From an uncultured Lentisphaeria bacterium (GTDB lineage: Bacteria > Verrucomicrobiota > Lentisphaeria > Victivallales > Victivallaceae), in the NCBI GenBank assembly GCA_949298665.1, contig CASFXO010000184.1, positions 1 through 9,837 on the forward strand: a stretch of 9,837 nucleotides of DNA. Direction: 5' to 3'. The position numbers and the translations under genes are program-made. The stretch's first letter is position 1; the number at the start of each line of letters is the position of its first letter. Of the stretch, positions 1 through 5,737 are shown piece after piece. The notes below the pieces were generated by a model. It made no database searches, had not been told where the DNA came from, and worked only from the letters and a program-made list of their open reading frames with translations.

Positions 1-1455
1 GGGGATGACTTCCATGATGGACTGGTCGGGAATGAGGTTGCGCCAGGCATGAACCCAGCCGGAGTTGAGATCGATTCGGACGATGGCTCCGCCGTGGAGG
101 TTTTTGGCCGGCATGGTGCCGGTGTAGAAAATTCCCGGCTCACCGGGGGTCAGCCGGAACGGGCGTTCCTGCTGCCACTGTTTCATATCCCCGAGGCGGC
201 GTGGATTGACGCCTTTCCGCACCGGGGAGGCGGGATCGAGCAGGTCGAGGTATCCGCCGACGTAGCTGGCCAGCAGCACGCCCTGCGGCGCGGCGGCCAG
301 ATCGTAGTTCTGCACGCCGCCGCCGGAAATCATCCCGTAGTCTCTGGCCTGCAAGGTGTTCAAGTCCAGTCCGAAGGTGTTGGCGGGGAAGATGCCGCTG
401 CCGAACAGCACGCCGTTGCGCACCGCGCCGAGCGCATAGAGTTCATGGCCGACCACCGGCAGTCCGGCAACGGGAATCAATTCCTCCCGGCCGTCCCGGG
501 CGACGACCAGCCCGTTCTCGGTGAAGCGGACGGCGGTCCGGCCGTCGCCGAAGTCGCAGGAGGGCTGCCGCGCGTTGTCCGGGGCAACATCGCTGACGAA
601 ACGGACGTCGGGCGCCGGGACCAGTCCGTCCGGCGTGCAGCGCATGACCCGGCCCGCCAGATCGGCGTACACCTGGCCGTCGCGGAGCAGGACCCGGATG
701 ATGGCGCGGCGTTTTTCCGTCAGCAGCCGGCTCTCCTCCGGTTTGAGAATCTGTTTGCGGGCGCCGGTTTTCAGGTTGCAGGCGTACAATTCCGGCCGTT
801 TCATGCCGACGGGAACGTACAGGGTTCCGTCGTCGTCGGCGGCGGGCAGGAGCGCGTAACTCTGGTCGGGGTCCTCCGTCATACGGCCGAGCGAAAAGAC
901 CCGGTCCGTTTCCGGATCGACGCCGATGACCTCGGTTTCCGGGTAGGTGGACCAGTAAATCCGCCCTCCGGCATCCCGGGCGAATCCGAGGTAATAATAG
1001 GGGATGTCGTATTTCCGGAGGACTTTCGCCGTGCGGGTCGGGATGTGGTAACGGATCAGCGCGGGGCCGCGGTTGCCCGCCAGAATGTAGATGCTGTCGC
1101 GGTGAAAGGCAATGGTCGGCTTGTAGCTGTGAGGACCGAAATATTCGGTCAGATCCAGCCGGTGCAGGCCGCCTTTTTCACTGTAGCCGAGGAGAAAATG
1201 TTCCAGCGTGGCGCGGGAGACCGCCCAGGCGATCTTTTCGCCGTCCGGCATGACGGAGACGAATTCCACCGGTGAAGCCTTGCCCGGAAGCGGGCGGCCG
1301 AGCGCTTCCAGCGTCAAGGTGCGGCCGTCCGGCAGGAGTTTTTGCAGCAGCGTTTGCGGCCGCAGCGTCCGGACGCTTTCCGGCACGATGCGGGAGGTGT
1401 CCGTCGCGGGCAGGACGGCGGGGAGAAGCAGTAACGGGAACAGGAGGTGTTTCAT
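1..1455 (-). CDS. Secreted beta-propeller-like protein of unknown function (3' end beyond window)
   Basis: An uninterrupted minus-strand reading frame of 485 codons starts at ATG 1455 and leaves the window without a stop, so the C terminus is missing. The start is supported by AAGGA at 1466-1470, 10 nt upstream. Residues 1-17 form a short Sec signal peptide (one Lys, then a Leu-rich core, cleavage probably after the LPA at 15-17). There is no lipobox Cys, so the protein is probably periplasmic or secreted. The mature part has recurring beta-strand units ending in Gly/Asp turns, such as FARDAGGRIYWSTYP (about 158-172), ADDDGTLYVPVG (206-217) and GEPGIFYTGTMP (438-449). This is the look of an NHL/SMP-30/Vgb-type propeller. 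I recognise no catalytic motif and assign no substrate. It follows the GntR-type regulator by 24 nt and is probably cotranscribed with it. A role in handling a sugar or polysaccharide product is inference from context. Confidence 0.8.
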   Translation of the reverse strand, partial: MKHLLFPLLLLPAVLPATDTSRIVPESVRTLRPQTLLQKLLPDGRTLTLEALGRPLPGKASPVEFVSVMPDGEKIAWAVSRATLEHFLLGYSEKGGLHRLDLTEYFGPHSYKPTIAFHRDSIYILAGNRGPALIRYHIPTRTAKVLRKYDIPYYYLGFARDAGGRIYWSTYPETEVIGVDPETDRVFSLGRMTEDPDQSYALLPAADDDGTLYVPVGMKRPELYACNLKTGARKQILKPEESRLLTEKRRAIIRVLLRDGQVYADLAGRVMRCTPDGLVPAPDVRFVSDVAPDNARQPSCDFGDGRTAVRFTENGLVVARDGREELIPVAGLPVVGHELYALGAVRNGVLFGSGIFPANTFGLDLNTLQARDYGMISGGGVQNYDLAAAPQGVLLASYVGGYLDLLDPASPVRKGVNPRRLGDMKQWQQERPFRLTPGEPGIFYTGTMPAKNLHGGAIVRIDLNSGWVHAWRNLIPDQSIMEVIP

Positions 1456-1479
1456 GGCGATGGATTCCTTCGCTTTGAG

Positions 1480-2517
1480 TTATCCGGGAATTTCATGAAG
1501 CTTGGGGATCAGGAGAGTTCTGCGGGCTTCGGCGCCGGGGTATTCCAGGCGTCGGAGGATTTCCTGAAAGGCGACGCGACCGGCGTTTTTCCAGTCGATG
1601 GCGATGGTGGAGACCGGTTCGTATCCCGGCGCCAGCAGGGATTTGCCGTCCACGCTGAGAATGCCGAGTCGTTCGGTGGCGGCGGATCCGTAACGGGCTT
1701 TCCACTCTTTCAGTTTGAGTTCGCACCAGCTGCCGCTGGTGAAAAAGTGTCCGATCTGCGGATCATCCGGGAGCGGATCCGGAGCATTTGCGGATTTCGG
1801 CGTCTGAAACTCCCGGATTTCGCTGGTGCCGAAGGGTTCCCAGAAGCGTTGGAAACAGGCGCCGCGCGAAGCGAACACCACACCCCCCCGCAGTTGATGC
1901 ACCCGGACATGCCGGACTTTCCGCCGCTGGAAAAATTCCGTGGCGAGGCGCGCGGTTTCCCAGGGATCCAGCGTGATCGGCGACAGGTTGCCGCCGTAAC
2001 ACTCCTCCATTTCCAGTCCGCAGCAGGGGATCGGCAGCGGCAGGTCCAGGCGGCAGTAATCGTATTCCCCCAGAAAGATCACCCCCTGCGCGCCCGGGTC
2101 CAGTTCACTCCGGACGGAAGCATGTTCCAGGTGGTGCCCATAATAGTTCCGCTGCCGCAGAATCAGCGTGACCTGATGGCGCAGTGCCTCTTCCTGCAGT
2201 CCCTGCAGCGCATGGAAAAGGTAACTGCCCTCCTTGAAATTGAGGATGCACAGGAAAACCTGAATTTTCCAGCCGGTCCGGCTTTCGTTGCGGCGGCGGG
2301 TGGCGACATAGACGCCGGAGCCGTGCTTCAGCACCACCAGTCCCTTGGCGGCCAGGTGTTCAAAGCCCTGCTGGACGGCGTAGGAGGTCAGGCCGAATTG
2401 CGCCGCCAGTTCCCGGCGCGTCGGCAGTTTGTCGCCCGGCGTATAGACGTTGGCGGCGATCAGGGATTCGAGGTGGTTGGTCAGCTTGGTGCAGGCGGCT
2501 TTTCCGGCTGGACGCAT
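1480..2517 (-). CDS. GntR-family transcriptional regulator with LacI-type sensor domain
   Basis: A 345-residue cytoplasmic one-component regulator when started at ATG 2517. Residues about 10-72 are a GntR winged helix-turn-helix: PGDKLPTRRELAAQFGLTS, a recognition helix around YAVQQGFEHL, then the wing GLVVLKHGSGVYVA. The rest resembles the periplasmic-binding-protein fold of LacI/GalR sensors. The segment SVDGKSLLAPGYEPVSTIAI followed by a helix ending near EILRRLEYPG fits the C-terminal subdomain, which usually binds a sugar and forms the dimer. GntR head plus LacI-like body is the AraR type of architecture. The frame can be extended to ATG 2592, but the extra 25 residues are encoded by the AT-rich promoter itself, and ATG 2592 has no ribosome binding site; GGAGAG lies 12 nt before ATG 2517. 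The nearest likely target is its own operon, including the downstream secreted protein. The effector is unknown. Confidence 0.87.
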   Translation of the reverse strand: MRPAGKAACTKLTNHLESLIAANVYTPGDKLPTRRELAAQFGLTSYAVQQGFEHLAAKGLVVLKHGSGVYVATRRRNESRTGWKIQVFLCILNFKEGSYLFHALQGLQEEALRHQVTLILRQRNYYGHHLEHASVRSELDPGAQGVIFLGEYDYCRLDLPLPIPCCGLEMEECYGGNLSPITLDPWETARLATEFFQRRKVRHVRVHQLRGGVVFASRGACFQRFWEPFGTSEIREFQTPKSANAPDPLPDDPQIGHFFTSGSWCELKLKEWKARYGSAATERLGILSVDGKSLLAPGYEPVSTIAIDWKNAGRVAFQEILRRLEYPGAEARRTLLIPKLHEIPG

Positions 2518-2542
2518 GATGGACGACGACTCTCCGCAAAAA

Positions 2543-2554
2543 AAGTGGTTGAAT
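2543..2554 (+). repeat. 12-bp direct repeat, copy 1 (candidate operator)
   Basis: AAGTGGTTGAAT at 2543-2554 is identical to 2641-2652. This copy lies just downstream of the predicted start of transcription of the GntR-type regulator and before its start codon, a position where a bound repressor would block transcription. Confidence 0.4.
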
Positions 2555-2574
2555 ATTTTCGAATGTCTGATGAA

Positions 2575-2603
2575 ATTATAGACCAATTGCATCGGGAAAG
2601 CAA
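2575..2603 (-). promoter_or_regulatory. Sigma70-type promoter of the GntR-family regulator
   Basis: On the minus strand the -35 TTGCTT (2598-2603) and a perfect -10 TATAAT (2575-2580) are separated by 17 nt. The predicted start of transcription is near 2568, giving a leader of about 50 nt before ATG 2517. The promoter covers ATG 2592, which argues against that longer start. Confidence 0.72.
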
Positions 2604-2614
2604 GAGAATCAAGG

Positions 2615-2634
2615 AAAAAAAAGACGTTTTTTTT
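2615..2634. promoter_or_regulatory. A8-GACG-T8 tract, probable UP element or operator
   Basis: Eight A (2615-2622), GACG, then eight T (2627-2634) form a near-perfect inverted repeat in otherwise GC-rich DNA. Relative to the regulator's predicted start of transcription it lies at about -47 to -66, where an UP element contacts the RNA polymerase alpha subunit and where A-tract bending helps. Its core AAAGACGTTTTT recurs at 9047-9058 on the other strand. Whether it is an UP element, a protein-binding site or both is inference. Confidence 0.4.
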
Positions 2635-2640
2635 ATGCTG

Positions 2641-2659
2641 AAGTGGTTGAATTGGTTGA
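2641..2659 (+). repeat. 12-bp direct repeat, copy 2, with a further TGGTTGA unit
   Basis: AAGTGGTTGAAT (2641-2652) repeats 2543-2554 exactly. A second TGGTTGA follows at 2653-2659, 9 bp after the one at 2644-2650. From the regulator's promoter this copy is upstream, about 38 bp beyond the -35. Two copies 98 bp apart around a promoter suit DNA looping by a regulator, but no binding is shown. Confidence 0.35.
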
Positions 2660-2794
2660 GTTTATGTGTCTATCGTCCACCCGTTCATGGAGTTGATTCG
2701 GGTGGTTCTGGATGGGGGCGAAACAGGTGAAAATGGACGCGGGAAAATTTTCCGGAACGGGGCGGCGGGGAAAGGCCGATACGCTTTTCCGCAG

Positions 2795-3601
2795 TCAGCA
2801 GGACGGGGCCCGGCCGTGCACTTTGCGGTACAGTTTCCGGGCGGTGCGGTCCACGTCGCACCAGAAGCGGCGGTTGTCGCGCCACGCGTCGCGCAGGGGT
2901 TTTCCGGAATAGGCGCGGATGAAGCGCAGCCGGTCATGCTGCGTCAGACCCGCGTCCATGGCGGAAAACCAGAGCCCGGCCGTGTCCTTGACCGCGTAAC
3001 GGTAAGGGGTCCGGCGCCGCAGCTGGGCACGATGCAGGTCGATCACATGCAGTCGGGGTGCGTCCGTTCCGGCGGTGGCGCGCTCCAGCAGGAAGTGGCA
3101 GATGTAGCAGTCGCGGTGGTTGAGACCGTTGCGGTGCATGGTTCCGGCCATTGCGCCGACCCGGGCGATCAGTGCCGCTTTTTCCCGGAAGGCAGGGGGA
3201 TGCAGCGCCCAGTCCCGGCAGTAATCTTCCAGGCTGACGGTGTCCGCCAGTTCGGCGGTAACCAGAAACGACCGCAGTGCGGCCGGATTCCAGCCGTAGG
3301 AGCCGTAGGCGCAGGGGGTCATGGTGTCGACGCCGAGGGCTTCGAGTTTGCGCAGCGCACGGTATTCGTTGGCGGCGCCGAGGACGGGGAGCTTCAGCTG
3401 GAACAGGTTTTTGAAGATTTCCCGCCAGCCGACGCCGCGGTGGACCTTGGCGAAATAGGCGCGGTTTTCCAATTCGAACCGGAAGGTTTTCCGGGTTTTG
3501 ACGTTGCGGAAGACCGCCCCTTCGATGGCGCTGACCGCGTCGAACGGATGCCGGCCGTGCCAGACCCGCCGGAAAGTTTCGTCCAGAAAGCATTCGTTCA
3601 T
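2795..3601 (-). CDS. waaP: Lipopolysaccharide core heptose(I) kinase WaaP/RfaP
   Basis: A 268-residue cytoplasmic kinase, against about 265 in E. coli. WaaP uses ATP to phosphorylate the first heptose of the LPS inner core; the charge lets divalent cations bridge LPS molecules and stabilises the outer membrane. The likeness to the E. coli protein is high along the whole length: FRFELENRAYFAKVH with the probable ATP-contacting Lys52, LPVLGAANEY (71-80), GVDTM (90-94), SLEDYC (123-128), the catalytic loop NHRDCYICHFLL (161-172) with Asp164 as probable catalytic base, and VIDLHRAQLR (186-195) with Asp188 as probable metal ligand. No signal peptide or membrane segment is visible. ATG 3601 overlaps the stop of waaG as ATGA, and GAGGG at 3611-3615 inside waaG gives the ribosome binding site, so the two are translationally coupled. 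Confidence 0.95.
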   Translation of the reverse strand: MNECFLDETFRRVWHGRHPFDAVSAIEGAVFRNVKTRKTFRFELENRAYFAKVHRGVGWREIFKNLFQLKLPVLGAANEYRALRKLEALGVDTMTPCAYGSYGWNPAALRSFLVTAELADTVSLEDYCRDWALHPPAFREKAALIARVGAMAGTMHRNGLNHRDCYICHFLLERATAGTDAPRLHVIDLHRAQLRRRTPYRYAVKDTAGLWFSAMDAGLTQHDRLRFIRAYSGKPLRDAWRDNRRFWCDVDRTARKLYRKVHGRAPSC

Positions 3602-4725
3602 CGGGCACAACCCTCGATGATGTTGGCCGCGGTGGCGGCCCGGCCCCGGAACCGCACCTTGCGCGCATGCTGCTGCGCCGTCGCCTGCATGGCCCGGAGT
3701 TGTTGCGAATGTTCCAGCACCCCCAGCAGTTCGCGGTGCAGCTGCCGGGCGTCGAACGGTTCGTCCAGCACCACGCCGCCGGCCTCCCGGACCAGGTGCG
3801 CATAGCCGCAATTGCCGCTGCAGATGACCGGCAGTCCGGCGGCGACCGCCTCGGCCAGCACCGTTCCGGTGGCCTCCTTGCGGGCGGGATGGACCATCAG
3901 GTCCGCGCCGAGCAGCAGGTGGCCGATATCGTCGCGGGGACCGGGAAAAATCACCCGGTCGGCGATGTTCAGGCGTTGCGCCAGCCGCTGAAAGCGCCGG
4001 GAGGTTTCGCGGCCGACGACCAGCAGCTGCGTGCGGCGGCGCAGGGCCTCCGGCAGCGCGGCCAGCGCCTGCAGCGTCCGGTCCACGCCTTTGGTGGCGA
4101 AGCCCGAACAGACCTGCAGCAGCAGCCGGTCGTTGGGATGCAGCCGGAATTCGAGCCGGGTTTCGGCGCGGATGGTGGCGGCCTCCGCTTCGGAGGCGGG
4201 GCGGACGCGGTTCGGGTCGATTTCGGGGGGCAGACGGCGGAAGCGTTTTTCCGGCGTCCCGTAGCAGGCGCGGAAATCTTCCTTCTGGCGTTCGGTGAGA
4301 TGCATGATCATCGTCCGGGACGGTTCGGCGAAGACCGCCCGTTCCATCGCTTCGTACACCCGGTAGCGGCGGGTGAACCAGCGCCGCCACCCGGCTTTCG
4401 CGGCGGATTCCAGCGCGAAGCAGTTGTCGGCGGCGAAATAGACGTCCAGCCCCGCCATGCGATTGAAGCCGACCAGCACGGCGTCCGCGTCGTCCCCGCG
4501 CATGGCCGGCAGACGGCGTTCGAAACTCTTCGCCCGGGCGTGGTTGGTCCAGCCGCGCACCGGAACCCGGCGCAACGTGGTGCCGGGGATTTCCGGCCCC
4601 TCCCAGGAACCGGCGTAAATCACGACTTCGTGGCCGCGGTTCACGCATTCGGTGACGATTCTCCGGAAGTCCAGCTGCAGTCCGCCGTGCGGAAAATATT
4701 TGAAAATGGCAAAAGATATCTTCAT
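3598..4725 (-). CDS. waaG: LPS core glucosyltransferase I WaaG/RfaG (GT4)
   Basis: A 375-residue GT4 glycosyltransferase with GT-B fold, nearly the same length as E. coli WaaG (374). WaaG transfers glucose from UDP-glucose to heptose II of the LPS inner core at the cytoplasmic face of the inner membrane, starting the outer core. Visible marks are FKYFPHGGLQLDF (8-20) with the N-terminal Gly-Gly loop, GFNRMAGLDVYFAAD (86-100), the acceptor-side region RYRVYEAMERAVF (120-132), LLQVCSGFATKGVDR (202-216) with donor-binding Lys212, and the EX7E motif, Glu284 to Glu292, in KEATGTVLAEA. The last two belong to the nucleotide-sugar-binding domain. The gene is first in a two-gene operon with waaP. Start ATG 4725 follows GGA about 7 nt upstream and a promoter at 4759-4787. 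The sugar actually transferred in this organism is not certain. Confidence 0.94.
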   Translation of the reverse strand: MKISFAIFKYFPHGGLQLDFRRIVTECVNRGHEVVIYAGSWEGPEIPGTTLRRVPVRGWTNHARAKSFERRLPAMRGDDADAVLVGFNRMAGLDVYFAADNCFALESAAKAGWRRWFTRRYRVYEAMERAVFAEPSRTMIMHLTERQKEDFRACYGTPEKRFRRLPPEIDPNRVRPASEAEAATIRAETRLEFRLHPNDRLLLQVCSGFATKGVDRTLQALAALPEALRRRTQLLVVGRETSRRFQRLAQRLNIADRVIFPGPRDDIGHLLLGADLMVHPARKEATGTVLAEAVAAGLPVICSGNCGYAHLVREAGGVVLDEPFDARQLHRELLGVLEHSQQLRAMQATAQQHARKVRFRGRAATAANIIEGCAR

Positions 4726-4758
4726 GCGTTCCGTCCGTTTCCCTGAAATTCCCGGCTA

Positions 4759-4787
4759 AATATAGTCCCGTTCCGCCGATTGCGCAA
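4759..4787 (-). promoter_or_regulatory. Probable waaG-waaP promoter
   Basis: On the minus strand the -35 TTGCGC (4782-4787) and -10 TATATT (4759-4764) are spaced by 17 nt, in the only AT-rich stretch before waaG. The predicted leader is about 27 nt. Confidence 0.5.
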
Positions 4788-4795
4788 GAACCTCC

Positions 4796-4824
4796 TTGCA
4801 AAAATGCGGCGCGGGAAGTATTTT
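4796..4824 (+). promoter_or_regulatory. Probable promoter of the rRNA methyltransferase-nagA run
   Basis: TTGCAA (4796-4801), a 17-nt spacer and TATTTT (4819-4824) match the spacing of the other promoters in this window. It is divergent from the waaG promoter, with only 8 bp between the two -35 boxes, so the pair could compete for polymerase or share a regulator. Confidence 0.5.
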
Positions 4825-4826
4825 AT

Positions 4827-4849
4827 GAAAAAAGAACAGCGCTTTTTTC
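4827..4849 (+). repeat. Leader inverted repeat GAAAAAAG/CTTTTTTC
   Basis: A perfect 8-bp inverted repeat (4827-4834 and 4842-4849) with a 7-nt spacer lies at or just after the predicted start of transcription of the methyltransferase gene. As RNA it would be an A-U-rich, weak hairpin; as DNA it could be a protein-binding site. No function is assigned. Confidence 0.35.
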
Positions 4850-4900
4850 TCCGCCGGGAAAACCGGACCGCCGGGACAGGGCGCGGAGCGGAATGAAATC

Positions 4901-5737
4901 ATGGAATTTTTGAAAATCACCAGCGCCCGGAACGAGGCCGTCAAGCACGTGATCCGGCTCCGGGACCGCCGGGACCGCGAGCGGGAACAGTTGACGGTGC
5001 TGGAAGGGTATCGCGAGCTGACCCGGGCGCGGGAATACGGGCTGGAGCTGGTGGAATGCTTCTTTGCGCCGGAACTGTTTCTGGGGGAAAACGAATATGC
5101 GTTGCTGGAGTCGCTGGCGGCCGCGGGCGTGCGGGTGATGGAGGTCGCCACCCATCTGCTGGTGAAGATGGCTTACCGCGACCGCCCCGAAGGCCTGATC
5201 GCCGTCGCCCGGATGAAACGGCATACGCTGGCGGCGATTCCCCGGTATCCGGACGGGCTGTACCTGGTGGCGGAGGCGGTGGAGAAGCCGGGTAATCTCG
5301 GCTCGATTCTGCGCAGTGCGGATGCCGCCGGGGTGGACGGGCTGATCATCTGCGACAAATGCACGGATATTTACAATCCAAATGTGATCCGGGCCAGTAC
5401 CGGGGCGTTGTTTTCTGTGCCGCTGGCGGAGGCGTCCGGGCCGGAGGCGTTCGACTGGCTGCGGGAGAACGGGATCCGGATTCTGGCCGCGACGCCGCAT
5501 GCCAGACAGATTTACACGGAAGTGGACATGACCGGGCCGGTGGCGATTGTGGTGGGGACCGAGCAGTGCGGGCTGACCGAGCTGTGGATGGAGCATTCCG
5601 ACCTGCCGGTGCGCATCCCGATGCTGGGGAAGATCGACTCGCTGAATGTGGCGACTGCGACGACCATTTTGCTGTACGAGGCGGCGCGCCAGCGCCGGTG
5701 GCGGTGCCGGAACGCGGAAAGGACGGCGGAAGGATGA
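4901..5737 (+). CDS. SpoU/TrmH-family RNA 2'-O-methyltransferase
   Basis: A 278-residue SPOUT methyltransferase, which moves the methyl group of SAM to a ribose 2'-OH in rRNA or tRNA. The N-terminal third (1-110) fits the L30e-like substrate-binding domain (LTVLEGYREL, 31-40). The C-terminal knot shows the three SpoU motifs: motif 1 EKPGNLGSILRSADAAG (128-144) with Asn132 and Arg138; motif 2 IVVGTEQCGL (216-225) with Glu221; motif 3 IPMLGKIDSLNVATATTILL (239-258) with Ser247 and Asn249, which lines the SAM pocket. NPNVIRASTGALF (159-171) is also typical. Overall it resembles RlmB/TsnR/AviRb-like proteins, so 23S rRNA is the likeliest target, but the exact nucleotide cannot be told. The start at ATG 4901 has GGAA about 7 nt upstream. 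It is the first of three plus-strand genes and overlaps nagA as ATGA. Confidence 0.9.
   Translation: MEFLKITSARNEAVKHVIRLRDRRDREREQLTVLEGYRELTRAREYGLELVECFFAPELFLGENEYALLESLAAAGVRVMEVATHLLVKMAYRDRPEGLIAVARMKRHTLAAIPRYPDGLYLVAEAVEKPGNLGSILRSADAAGVDGLIICDKCTDIYNPNVIRASTGALFSVPLAEASGPEAFDWLRENGIRILAATPHARQIYTEVDMTGPVAIVVGTEQCGLTELWMEHSDLPVRIPMLGKIDSLNVATATTILLYEAARQRRWRCRNAERTAEG

Larger units (their letters stand above)
2604..2794. other. Intergenic region between waaP and the regulator promoter
   Basis: No gene is seen in this gap. Besides the A/T tract and the repeat at 2641-2659, it holds a 12-bp perfect palindrome GGAAAATTTTCC (2742-2753) and an inverted repeat CCACCCG (2677-2683) / CGGGTGG (2699-2705) with a 15-nt loop. 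The latter could end waaP transcription on the minus strand, but it is not followed by a T run, so I do not call a terminator. Confidence 0.4.

Noticed and set aside
49..1275. Long plus-strand open frame of about 408 codons opposite the secreted protein gene
   Set aside because: It is exactly codon-phased on the complementary strand of a gene with signal peptide and ribosome binding site; its composition is low-complexity Gly/Ala/Val/Arg with no family likeness.
2518..2592. N-terminal extension of the regulator to ATG 2592
   Set aside because: It has no ribosome binding site and overlaps the -10 of the promoter, so it lies upstream of the predicted transcript start.
2677..2705. CCACCCG/CGGGTGG hairpin as a waaP terminator
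   Set aside because: The stem is only 7 bp with a 15-nt loop and no T run follows on the minus strand.
1447..2730. Plus-strand frame of about 427 codons opposite the regulator
   Set aside because: The minus strand carries a clear GntR domain; the plus frame has no recognisable domain.
3602..4801. In-frame extension of waaP up to 4801, suggesting a 668-residue fusion
   Set aside because: The extension is the +1 shadow of waaG on the same strand, Arg/Pro/Gly-rich and without homology; the true waaP starts at the ATGA overlap.
4825..4896. Small plus-strand frame of 23 codons in the methyltransferase leader, a possible leader peptide
   Set aside because: Its ATG adjoins the -10 box and lies before the predicted transcript start, and it has no ribosome binding site.
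5359..5733. Extension of nagA by 125 residues
   Set aside because: It overlaps the conserved motifs of the SpoU methyltransferase in another frame and has no homology to NagA.
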